From a virus: DNA of 36,076 nt. Positions within the stretch are counted from its first letter, which is position 1. The number at the start of each line of letters is the position of its first letter. The DNA lies in the IMG/VR virus record IMGVR_UViG_3300032236_001771, positions 1 to 36,076 of that record. The stretch is one strand, 5' to 3'. Below are positions 1-4,535 of this stretch, in pieces. Both the position numbers and the translations under genes were made by a program. The notes below the pieces were generated by a model. That model saw only the letters and a list, made by a program, of their open reading frames with translations, did no database searches and was not told the DNA's origin.

Positions 1-33
1 AGTGCTTCCGATAGTGTTAGCGAAGGTCTCTAA
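1..33 (+). CDS. possible C-terminal tail of an upstream gene (partial)
   Basis: Reading from base 1, frame 1 stays open for ten codons (SASDSVSEGL) and stops at TAA 31-33. The first ~70 bases are clearly GC-richer than the AT-rich repeats that follow, which would fit the end of a gene entering from the left. Frame 2 is also open, to about base 112, so the choice of frame is weak. No family can be recognised from so few residues. Confidence 0.2.
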   Translation, partial: SASDSVSEGL

Positions 34-110
34 AGGTACGGATATTTGTGGGTCTTGGCCCGAAACAATTCGTAACATCAGAATACTTTATACAATAATT
101 TTTGATAATA

Positions 111-248
111 CGATATAGATTTTGTTTTAATTTCCGATATAATTTAGGACTGAGATTACGATATAATTTACGACTGAAAAATTGATATAATTTCTGACAT
201 AATTTTAATAACACTCAAATATACTCAGACTGAAAAATTGATTAAATT
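111..248. repeat. AT-rich direct repeats with 24-base period (set 1)
   Basis: Copies of CGATATAATTTA or close variants start at 111, 135, 159 and 183, exactly 24 bases apart, with a further variant (TGACATAATTTT) at 195. Between them lies an alternating half-unit (GGACTGAGATTA, CGACTGAAAAAT). A displaced copy of the composite unit, AGACTGAAAAATTGATTAAA, starts at 227. On the minus strand the repeat reads as degenerate eight-residue units (KLYRNLSP, KLYRKLKQ), but several stops in that frame (274-272, 271-269, 244-242, 217-215) argue against an intact gene. Together with bases 34-110 and 249-311 this accounts for the gene-free left end. An iteron or origin-like role is possible but unsupported. 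Confidence 0.7.
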
Positions 249-311
249 AATGTATTTTTATTTGATATTTACTAGGAAATAGAATAGGATTTAGATTTCG
301 CCTGAGATTTT

Positions 312-408
312 GATAGAAATAATGTAGCACTGATTAATAGTTTATACTTTGATAGATTTTGATAAGAATAATGTAGCACTGATTGATAAGAATAATGTAG
401 CACTGTTT
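312..408. repeat. 24-base direct repeats (set 2)
   Basis: Three copies of a 24-base unit beginning GATAAGAATAATGTAGCACT lie at 312-335 (one or two substitutions), 361-384 and 385-408; the last two are directly adjacent. TAGTTTATA also occurs twice, at 338-346 and 411-419. The unit differs in sequence from set 1 but has the same length. On the minus strand it reads VLHYSYQS/VLHYSYQN, again eight-residue units, without a convincing gene around it. Confidence 0.75.
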
Positions 409-446
409 TATAGTTTATAGTTAATCCAGCAAGATATCCAGAGACT

Positions 447-519
447 AACCGACCCAAACGATCCCCCATAGGTTCGGTTTTCCTACCCTCTGGTGTTCGG
501 TTAACCGTACTCTGGTGTG
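447..519. promoter_or_regulatory. operator-like cluster of TCGGTT/AACCGA motifs
   Basis: AACCGA lies at 447-452, GTTCGGTT at 472-479 and again at 495-502, and the second copy runs into a perfect ten-base palindrome CGGTTAACCG (498-507). That palindrome is flanked by two direct copies of CTCTGGTGT (488-496 and 510-518), 22 bases apart, about two helical turns. The cluster sits just upstream of the gene starting at 540. This looks like a protein-binding site, but no consensus promoter is visible beside it. Confidence 0.3.
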
Positions 520-539
520 GTTGGCAGGGCCTATGGGTC

Positions 540-893
540 GTGGTATTGTTTCAGGGTCAACCACAGACACCTAAGCCAATGCGAAAAATTGAGTCCGCCA
601 TGATTGCCGCCATCAAGGCCGGCAAAGACTGGCGCCATGCTAACACAGCCACAGAAAAGGCAGGCGATGCCGTGATTGTTCGCTTGCATGGCAACAAAAT
701 AGCAGAAATTGGTGACAACTTTGTTCGGCTCTTTGATGGTGGCTGGCGATCGGTCACCACAAAATCTAGACTAAATGCCATTTTGGCCAAGTTTGGTCTG
801 CCAGGGGAAGGAGTTTATCAGAAGGCTGGCGTTTGGTATGTTAACCAAGCTGGCGGCCCTATTCCCTTTTTCTCGGGGATGTGTCTCAACTGA
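540..893 (+). CDS. conserved phage protein of unknown function, 117 aa
   Basis: The protein carries a central block, VIVRLHGNKIAEIGDNF followed by VRLFDGGW and TTKSRLNAIL, ending in YQKAGVWYVN. I recognise this as a small phage family ('RLHGN.IA...FDGGW...TKSRLNA') found in cyanophages and other aquatic phages; its function is unknown to me. There is no membrane segment or signal peptide. The frame opens with GTG at 540. ATG at 579 (MRKIESAM) is an equally plausible start, because family members usually begin close to this helix, and neither start has a Shine-Dalgarno. Base composition is about half G+C with many C/G-ending codons, quite unlike the AT-rich structural genes, which suggests a separate origin. 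It is followed by another GC-rich gene on the same strand. Confidence 0.7.
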   Translation: MVLFQGQPQTPKPMRKIESAMIAAIKAGKDWRHANTATEKAGDAVIVRLHGNKIAEIGDNFVRLFDGGWRSVTTKSRLNAILAKFGLPGEGVYQKAGVWYVNQAGGPIPFFSGMCLN

Positions 894-944
894 TCAACAC
901 CAAACTCTGGCCCCCTTTCTTCTCACTTTATCCCATCTTCTCCA

Positions 945-1199
945 ATGATCTACAAAGCCCCCCTATTGTCTGCCGATGGCGGTATTGATTCTGAAATATT
1001 CAGACTGCTAACCGATGCCCAAGTGGCCAGGCTTGCCACTTGGAGTATCACAGAAGCCAAACCAGTCTTAGAGCTTTTACAGTCTGCCCGATTCATGGCT
1101 GAACAGGTGGGCGATAGCCACATGCTCAACCTATTAGGGACCCTTCCCCATTGTGGTCTATATGGTTGCCTAGACCCATACGGCCACTGTCATACCTGA
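945..1199 (+). CDS. hypothetical protein, 84 aa
   Basis: I do not recognise this protein. It reads as one soluble alpha-helical domain (residues ~15-65, with LLTDAQVARLATWSITEAK and VLELLQSARFMAEQV) and then a Cys/His/Gly-rich tail: PHCGLYGCLDPYGHCHT has three Cys and two His in 17 residues, which could bind a metal. Composition is GC-rich like its upstream neighbour, which ends 51 bases earlier. The gap before the ATG is pyrimidine-rich (CTTCTCACTTTATCCCATCTT) with no Shine-Dalgarno, so initiation there is unusual or the start lies elsewhere. Two perfect hairpins begin 12 bases after the stop. Coding status rests on the open frame, codon use and the tidy downstream structure. Confidence 0.55.
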   Translation: MIYKAPLLSADGGIDSEIFRLLTDAQVARLATWSITEAKPVLELLQSARFMAEQVGDSHMLNLLGTLPHCGLYGCLDPYGHCHT

Positions 1200-1211
1200 G
1201 CCCCTTTGTCA

Positions 1212-1248
1212 ATCCCTGACTGATAGAGAATGCTGATCAGTCAGGGAT
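1212..1248. other. perfect inverted repeat, 13-bp stem
   Basis: ATCCCTGACTGAT (1212-1224) is perfectly complementary to ATCAGTCAGGGAT (1236-1248), with an 11-base loop. It begins 12 bases after the stop of the 945-1199 gene. There is no T-run on either side, so it is not a canonical intrinsic terminator, although a terminator-like or mRNA-stabilising role fits its place. Confidence 0.75.
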
Positions 1249-1252
1249 CCCT

Positions 1253-1288
1253 CCCATCAGCACTGCTGATATTAGCAGTGCTGATGGG
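1253..1288. other. perfect inverted repeat, 15-bp stem
   Basis: CCCATCAGCACTGCT (1253-1267) is perfectly complementary to AGCAGTGCTGATGGG (1274-1288) with a six-base loop GATATT. It follows the preceding hairpin after four bases. The 3' arm runs into a G-rich tract rather than a T-tract, so it is not a standard rho-independent terminator. Confidence 0.8.
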
Positions 1289-1309
1289 TTCAGGGGGGGT
1301 GGTTTTGGG
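1286..1309 (+). other. G-quadruplex motif
   Basis: The stretch contains G3, then TTCA, then G7 (1293-1299), then TGGTTTT, then G3 (1307-1309). Using single G as one loop inside the G7 run, it meets the G3+N1-7 pattern with loops of 4, 1 and 7. Its first G-run is the end of the 15-bp hairpin, so hairpin and quadruplex would compete. The rest of 1200-1396 holds no gene that I can support. Confidence 0.5.
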
Positions 1310-1400
1310 TCCCATTAGGCTACAAAAGTATGCGGTATCGCCAGTATTTGATTCCTTCAAATAAAAAAAAATTTCCGTCAAAAAATTTCGGCCCAACCCC

Positions 1401-1429
1401 TTGACAGATCAAAGGGGATGCTATATACT
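1401..1429 (+). promoter_or_regulatory. sigma70-type promoter P1 with overlapping dyad
   Basis: TTGACA at 1401-1406 and TATACT at 1424-1429 are separated by exactly 17 bases, near-perfect sigma70 consensus. A-rich tracts at ~1361-1386 resemble an UP element. A dyad CCCCTT-N9-AAGGGG (1397-1417) overlaps the -35 box and could be an operator. The transcript would start near 1436, just before the small gene at 1443. Such host-type promoters are used for early genes in T4-like phages. Confidence 0.8.
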
Positions 1430-1442
1430 GAGAGAGTACTTC

Positions 1443-1586
1443 ATGAATACCCAAATTATGGCAAAGAGAGTATCTGGTGGATCCCATTCTGGTAAAACTA
1501 AAAAGAATGGTGGTATGGATATGAGGTATGCTAAAGGTACTGCGCGTACTTTCAAACAACAATCTGGTGCTAAGAAAAAGAAATGA
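1443..1586 (+). CDS. small basic protein, 47 aa
   Basis: The predicted protein is short and very basic: a Gly/Ser/Lys-rich middle (SGGSHSGKTKKNGG) and a C-terminus ending in AKKKK. It has hardly any acidic residues and no predicted membrane segment. Such composition fits a nucleic-acid-binding or host-takeover peptide, but that is inference. ATG 1443 follows a GAGAGAG stretch; an in-frame ATG at 1458 (MAKRVSGG) would give 42 residues starting with the same M-x-K-R-x-S pattern as the small basic protein at 1823. The predicted start of the P1 transcript (~1436) leaves a very short leader. Its last codons overlap the next gene by four bases (ATGA), so the two are probably translationally coupled. 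Confidence 0.65.
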   Translation: MNTQIMAKRVSGGSHSGKTKKNGGMDMRYAKGTARTFKQQSGAKKKK

Positions 1587-1777
1587 TTGAATCAATTGAG
1601 GAGAGAGTATCTAAGTTGGAGTTTAAGTTAAAGCATATGCAATTGATGTATAAAAGACCTGGGGATGAAGTTCATGAGAATATTACAAAAGTATTGGATG
1701 ATATATTCAATAAGTTAAAGTATATTGAGAGGAGATTATTAAGTTTAGAAAATACTAATTTTAGTGTTGACAAATGA
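1583..1777 (+). CDS. small coiled-coil protein, 64 aa
   Basis: Nearly the whole protein looks helical with heptad-like spacing of hydrophobic residues: IEERVSKLEFKLKHMQLM near the N-terminus and ITKVLDDIFNKLKYIERRLL in the second half, separated by a short YKRPGDEVHEN linker. It is rich in Lys, Glu and Leu and carries no Cys. An antiparallel or dimeric coiled coil is the simplest reading. Its ATG overlaps the stop of the preceding gene (ATGA) and it has no Shine-Dalgarno of its own, so it depends on coupled translation from the P1 transcript. The -35 box of promoter P2 lies inside its last codons. I do not know its function. Confidence 0.65.
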   Translation: MIESIEERVSKLEFKLKHMQLMYKRPGDEVHENITKVLDDIFNKLKYIERRLLSLENTNFSVDK

Positions 1778-1795
1778 TTTAAAATATTGTATAAT
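1767..1795 (+). promoter_or_regulatory. fully consensus sigma70 promoter P2
   Basis: TTGACA at 1767-1772 and TATAAT at 1790-1795 are separated by exactly 17 bases, the textbook optimum. The -35 box and part of the spacer lie in the 3' end of the 64-aa gene. Transcription should begin near 1802, just before the GGAG (1810-1813) that serves the gene at 1823. Confidence 0.88.
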
Positions 1796-1822
1796 AGTAA
1801 AATGTAATTGGAGATTAATTAA

Positions 1823-1963
1823 ATGTCAAAGAGACCTTCATTAAGTGGTGGGAAGACAATTGAATCAAAGCCTAAAATAACTCGTCAAGGGAGATCTAAT
1901 AATACTAAGATAAGTGCTAGTAGTAGAAATGGTAAGAGAAAAAAATATAGAGGACAAGGTTAA
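1823..1963 (+). CDS. small basic phage protein ending in YRGQG, 46 aa
   Basis: The sequence begins MSKRPSLSGGKTIESKPK, has an Arg/Lys/Ser/Asn-rich middle (ASSRNGKRKK) and ends in KYRGQG. I believe related 40-50 aa proteins with an 'M(S/P)KRPS.SG...IE.KPK' start and a 'YRGQG' end occur in T4-like cyanophages, always without a known function; this is recollection, not a search. The charge suggests RNA or DNA binding. GGAG at 1810-1813 sits nine bases before the ATG, a good Shine-Dalgarno. Its own consensus promoter P2 lies immediately upstream and an intrinsic terminator starts six bases after the stop, so it can form a compact one-gene unit and should be strongly expressed early. Confidence 0.75.
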   Translation: MSKRPSLSGGKTIESKPKITRQGRSNNTKISASSRNGKRKKYRGQG

Positions 1964-1968
1964 TGTAT

Positions 1969-1993
1969 AAGGAGGTTAATAGCCTCCTTTTTT
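1969..1993 (+). terminator. intrinsic terminator
   Basis: AAGGAGG (1969-1975) pairs with CCTCCTT (1983-1989) around a seven-base loop that can also close by a T-G wobble; a run of T reaches 1993. It closes the P1/P2 small-gene unit before the late structural genes. Its GGAGG and CCTCC segments can also pair with similar segments further downstream. Confidence 0.85.
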
Positions 1994-2010
1994 AGTAATA
2001 AATAATTTAT

Positions 2011-2064
2011 GGAGATAGAAACCTCCTCTATAAAAGTTCTAATTTTATAGAGTTTTTTAGGAGG
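2011..2064 (+). promoter_or_regulatory. structured leader with sequesterable Shine-Dalgarno
   Basis: This leader precedes the 50-aa gene. It contains GGAG (2011-2014), CCTCC (2022-2026) and AGGAGG (2059-2064); the last is a full-strength Shine-Dalgarno five bases before ATG 2070. CCTCCT at 2022-2027 is complementary to that AGGAGG, so a long stem enclosing the 2026-2052 hairpin would hide the ribosome site. With GGAGG/CCTCC of the upstream terminator (1971-1987) there are five alternating segments able to form mutually exclusive pairs. A regulatory role is inference. Confidence 0.4.
2026..2058 (+). terminator. intrinsic terminator or attenuator
   Basis: CTCTATAAAA (2026-2035) is perfectly complementary to TTTTATAGAG (2043-2052) across a seven-base loop, followed directly by six T (2053-2058). 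It lies just upstream of the Shine-Dalgarno of the 50-aa gene, so transcription arriving from the left would end here, or be attenuated, before that gene. The stem is AT-rich and may be leaky. Confidence 0.6.
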
Positions 2065-2069
2065 AATTT

Positions 2070-2222
2070 ATGAGTCCCGATAGAAATATTGAGATGATGA
2101 AGAAAGATTTTGGTACGGTATGTTTAATTACTGATTACAAATCAATAGAAATGATTAGATTGAAGGAAAGAAAAGAGAGAAATAAAGAAAGAATGGAAGC
2201 AGGTGATGCTTGGACGATATAA
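2070..2222 (+). CDS. small charged helical protein, 50 aa
   Basis: This is a short frame with a perfect Shine-Dalgarno: AGGAGG at 2059-2064, five bases before the ATG. The protein has an N-terminal part (RNIEMMKKDFGTVCLITDY), then a strongly charged helix (MIRLKERKERNKERMEAG) and ends in DAWTI. I do not recognise it. The excellent ribosome site and AT-rich codon use like that of the structural genes support it as real. Its stop codon lies inside the late promoter TATAAATA that serves gp25, so it ends exactly where the late baseplate operon begins. It may be translated only when the hairpins in its leader allow. Confidence 0.7.
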   Translation: MSPDRNIEMMKKDFGTVCLITDYKSIEMIRLKERKERNKERMEAGDAWTI

Positions 2223-2225
2223 ATA
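2218..2225 (+). promoter_or_regulatory. T4-type late promoter upstream of gp25
   Basis: TATAAATA matches exactly the -10 consensus of T4 late promoters, which are read by host RNA polymerase with the phage late sigma factor gp55, the co-activator gp33 and the sliding clamp. It starts 29 bases before the gp25 ATG, almost the same distance as the copy before gp8. No -35 box is needed at such promoters. Confidence 0.75.
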
Positions 2226-2246
2226 ATGAAAAAAGTGTTAGGATAG

Positions 2247-2642
2247 ATGGCAATTGTATCAAAAACTTTTATAGATTTTGGATTGTCATTACAGAGAAAT
2301 CCATTTTCAAATGATTTACAAATAATAAAAAATGAAGTTGCAATTAAACAGTCTTTATTTACATTAATTAAGACAAGTATCTATGAAAGACCTTTTAATC
2401 CATTAATTGGTTCAAGATTGCATAAGTTATTATTTGAAAATTTTGATAGCGGAATTGGTTCTGATATTGAAGATGAGATAAAAATATTAGTATCAAATTA
2501 TGAACCAAGAGTTATAATTAATTCAATTGATAGTTCTGATGATAGTGATAATAATGCATTAAATATTACGATTAATTACAGTATTATTGGGCAACCATTA
2601 AACCCACAATCATTAAATGTACTTTTAGAAAGAAGCTTCTGA
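2247..2642 (+). CDS. 25: baseplate wedge subunit gp25
   Basis: At 131 residues this matches the length of T4 gp25 (132). It shows the gp25/GpW-like core: 'ERPFNPLIGSRLHKLLFEN' parallels T4 'SRPFDPEFGCDLSDQLFEN', and NYEPRV carries the conserved EPR motif of the sheath-nucleating core bundle. gp25 sits in the baseplate wedge between the central hub and the sheath, bundled with gp6, and provides the first strand to which the tail sheath attaches. The start is ATG 2247, preceded by TTAGGATAG; a short spacing makes the ribosome site modest. The late promoter TATAAATA lies 22 bases upstream. The stop TGA overlaps the ATG of gp6 by one base, so the two wedge proteins should be made in a coupled way. 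Confidence 0.95.
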   Translation: MAIVSKTFIDFGLSLQRNPFSNDLQIIKNEVAIKQSLFTLIKTSIYERPFNPLIGSRLHKLLFENFDSGIGSDIEDEIKILVSNYEPRVIINSIDSSDDSDNNALNITINYSIIGQPLNPQSLNVLLERSF

Positions 2643-4525
2643 TGGCCTTCAATCAATTAACCGCTTTAGATTTCAATGATATTAAGGCTTCTATTAGAGA
2701 TTATTTAAAATCTTCTGATATTTTCACGGATTATAATTTTGAAGGTTCTGCTTTATCAAATTTAGTTGATATTTTAGCTTATAATACTTATTATACTGCA
2801 TTTAATAGTAATTTAATTGTCAATGAAGCATATCTTGACAGTGCAATTTTGCGAGAAAACGTTGTAAGATTAGCAAAATTATTAAATTATACACCAAAAT
2901 CAGCTACAGCATCGCAAGCAATTGTTAATATTAGTGTACAATTACCAATAAGTAATAATTATCCTGATACTTTAACATTAAAAGCTGGAATTGTATTTAA
3001 TTCTTATAATGAAAATGGAAATTTTAATTTTTCAATTCCAAATGATGTTGTAGTTTCTGTAAATAAATCTACAGGAAGTGCTGTATTTTCAAATTTAGTA
3101 ATTTATGAAGGAAATTTAGTATCAACAAGATATACTGTAGATACAAGTTCGTTACAAAAGTATATTATTCCAAATTCAAATGTAGATACTAACACATTAT
3201 TTGTTAAAATATTTCCAAATCCCCAATCAAATACAGCAGATTTGTATTTAAAAGTTGATAATTTTTTAAATTTGACTAAAGATAGCAAAGTATATTTTTT
3301 ACAAGAAATAGAAGATCAAAAATACGAATTAATTTTTGGGGATAATGTATTTGGAAAACAATTAACAAACAATAATGTTATTCAAATGCAATTTATTGTA
3401 TGTAATGGAGCACTTGGAAATAATTGTAGTAATTTTAGTGGGAGTTTTATTGGAAAAATTGTTGATAATTTAAATAATAATATTATAAGTGGTATTAGTA
3501 TTACAAATATTCAACCATCTTTAGGCGGTGGAGATATTGAAAGTATAGATTCTATTAAATTTTATGCTCCAAGATATTTTCAAGCTCAAAGTAGGGCAGT
3601 AACTACAAAAGATTATGAAGCATTAATACCTTTAATTTATGCAAATGTAGATTCTGTTGCAATTTATGGTGGAGAAGATGATTTACCGCCACAATTTGGG
3701 GTAGTTAATTTAGTAATTAAACCAAAAGTTGGATTAAAATTATCAGATGCTGAAAAATTAAAATTAAAAAAGATTTTATCGGATTATTCTGTAGGTTCTA
3801 TTGTTCCACAAATAAAAGATCCATCTATTATTTACATTGGTGTTGATAGCACTGTTTATTATAATGGATTATTAACAACAAAAACACCAGATCAATTAAA
3901 AAATGATGTAATTTCTACAATTGTAAATTTAAATACAAGTAAAGATTTTAATAAATTTGGTGGCAAATTTAAATATAGTAAATTATTATCATTAATTGAT
4001 AATACAAATAATTCTATAACATCAAATATTACAAAAATAAAATTAAAAAAACTATTATTAGTTAATCCTAATATAACAACATCATATAGAACTTGTTTTT
4101 CAAATGCAATTGCAAATTTTACAGGAGCAAATTCTATATCAAGTAGTGGATTTAAATTATTAAATCAAGATCAAACAAAAATATTTTATTTTGAAGATGA
4201 TACTAAAGGAAAAATAAAAATATTTTGGTATGATCAACAAAATGTTAAAAATTATCTTCCAAATAATAATGTAAAAGGAAATTATGGATCAGTTAATTAT
4301 AGTACTGGTGAAGTCATTATAGATCCTATTGTTATCACTTCTGTTATAAATACCAACAGCACAGTTAGTTTATATGTAATACCTGATTCCAATGATGTTG
4401 TTTCTTTGAGAGATACATATTTAACTATTGATACTGACGGATTAAATATTTCTATTATAGAAGATTTAATTTCTGAAGGAAGAACATCCTCCGGTATAAG
4501 TGTAATTCCAGCTTCCAACTATTAA
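2642..4525 (+). CDS. 6: baseplate wedge subunit gp6
   Basis: The protein has 627 residues against 660 in T4. The N-terminus (LDFNDIKASIRDYLKSSDIF, then NLVDILAYNTYYTAFNSN, residues ~9-59) is the typical cyanophage gp6 opening. The block 'VTTKDYEALIPLIYANVDSV' followed by AIYGGEDDLPPQFG (residues ~320-355) is the baseplate-J-like signature. gp6 dimers, together with gp25 and gp7, form the continuous inner ring of the baseplate that opens on infection and triggers sheath contraction. The C-terminal ~150 residues are more divergent and beta-rich. Its start overlaps the gp25 stop by one base, and the next gene begins ten bases after its stop without a Shine-Dalgarno. No frameshift or truncation is visible. 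Confidence 0.95.
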   Translation: MAFNQLTALDFNDIKASIRDYLKSSDIFTDYNFEGSALSNLVDILAYNTYYTAFNSNLIVNEAYLDSAILRENVVRLAKLLNYTPKSATASQAIVNISVQLPISNNYPDTLTLKAGIVFNSYNENGNFNFSIPNDVVVSVNKSTGSAVFSNLVIYEGNLVSTRYTVDTSSLQKYIIPNSNVDTNTLFVKIFPNPQSNTADLYLKVDNFLNLTKDSKVYFLQEIEDQKYELIFGDNVFGKQLTNNNVIQMQFIVCNGALGNNCSNFSGSFIGKIVDNLNNNIISGISITNIQPSLGGGDIESIDSIKFYAPRYFQAQSRAVTTKDYEALIPLIYANVDSVAIYGGEDDLPPQFGVVNLVIKPKVGLKLSDAEKLKLKKILSDYSVGSIVPQIKDPSIIYIGVDSTVYYNGLLTTKTPDQLKNDVISTIVNLNTSKDFNKFGGKFKYSKLLSLIDNTNNSITSNITKIKLKKLLLVNPNITTSYRTCFSNAIANFTGANSISSSGFKLLNQDQTKIFYFEDDTKGKIKIFWYDQQNVKNYLPNNNVKGNYGSVNYSTGEVIIDPIVITSVINTNSTVSLYVIPDSNDVVSLRDTYLTIDTDGLNISIIEDLISEGRTSSGISVIPASNY

Positions 4526-4535
4526 TTACTAAAAA

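Noticed and set aside
17-469. Two minus-strand open frames of 65 codons each (214-17 and 469-272)
   Set aside because: They consist mainly of the 24-base repeats, have no ribosome site and are separated by several stops in the same frame; better explained as non-coding repeats or decayed sequence.
1212-1288. Canonical rho-independent terminators at the two perfect hairpins
   Set aside because: The stems are strong but there is no T-tract on either strand next to them; listed as inverted repeats instead.
1401-1442. Extension of the 47-aa gene to a TTG start at 1401
   Set aside because: The extension would lie inside the -35 and -10 boxes of promoter P1 and would not be transcribed from it.
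1320-1595. Minus-strand frame of 91 codons
   Set aside because: It lies opposite promoter P1 and the 47-aa gene, has no supporting start signal, and the plus-strand genes there have promoter, coupling and terminator.
1823-1963. Ribosomal protein identity for the small basic protein
   Set aside because: The length and basic charge are superficially similar to small ribosomal proteins, but no ribosomal motif is present and the phage context with the YRGQG ending fits a phage family better.
2226-2246. Mini-ORF MKKVLG directly before gp25
   Set aside because: Only six codons and no Shine-Dalgarno. It ends one base before the gp25 ATG but would begin at or before the expected late transcript start, so translation is unlikely.
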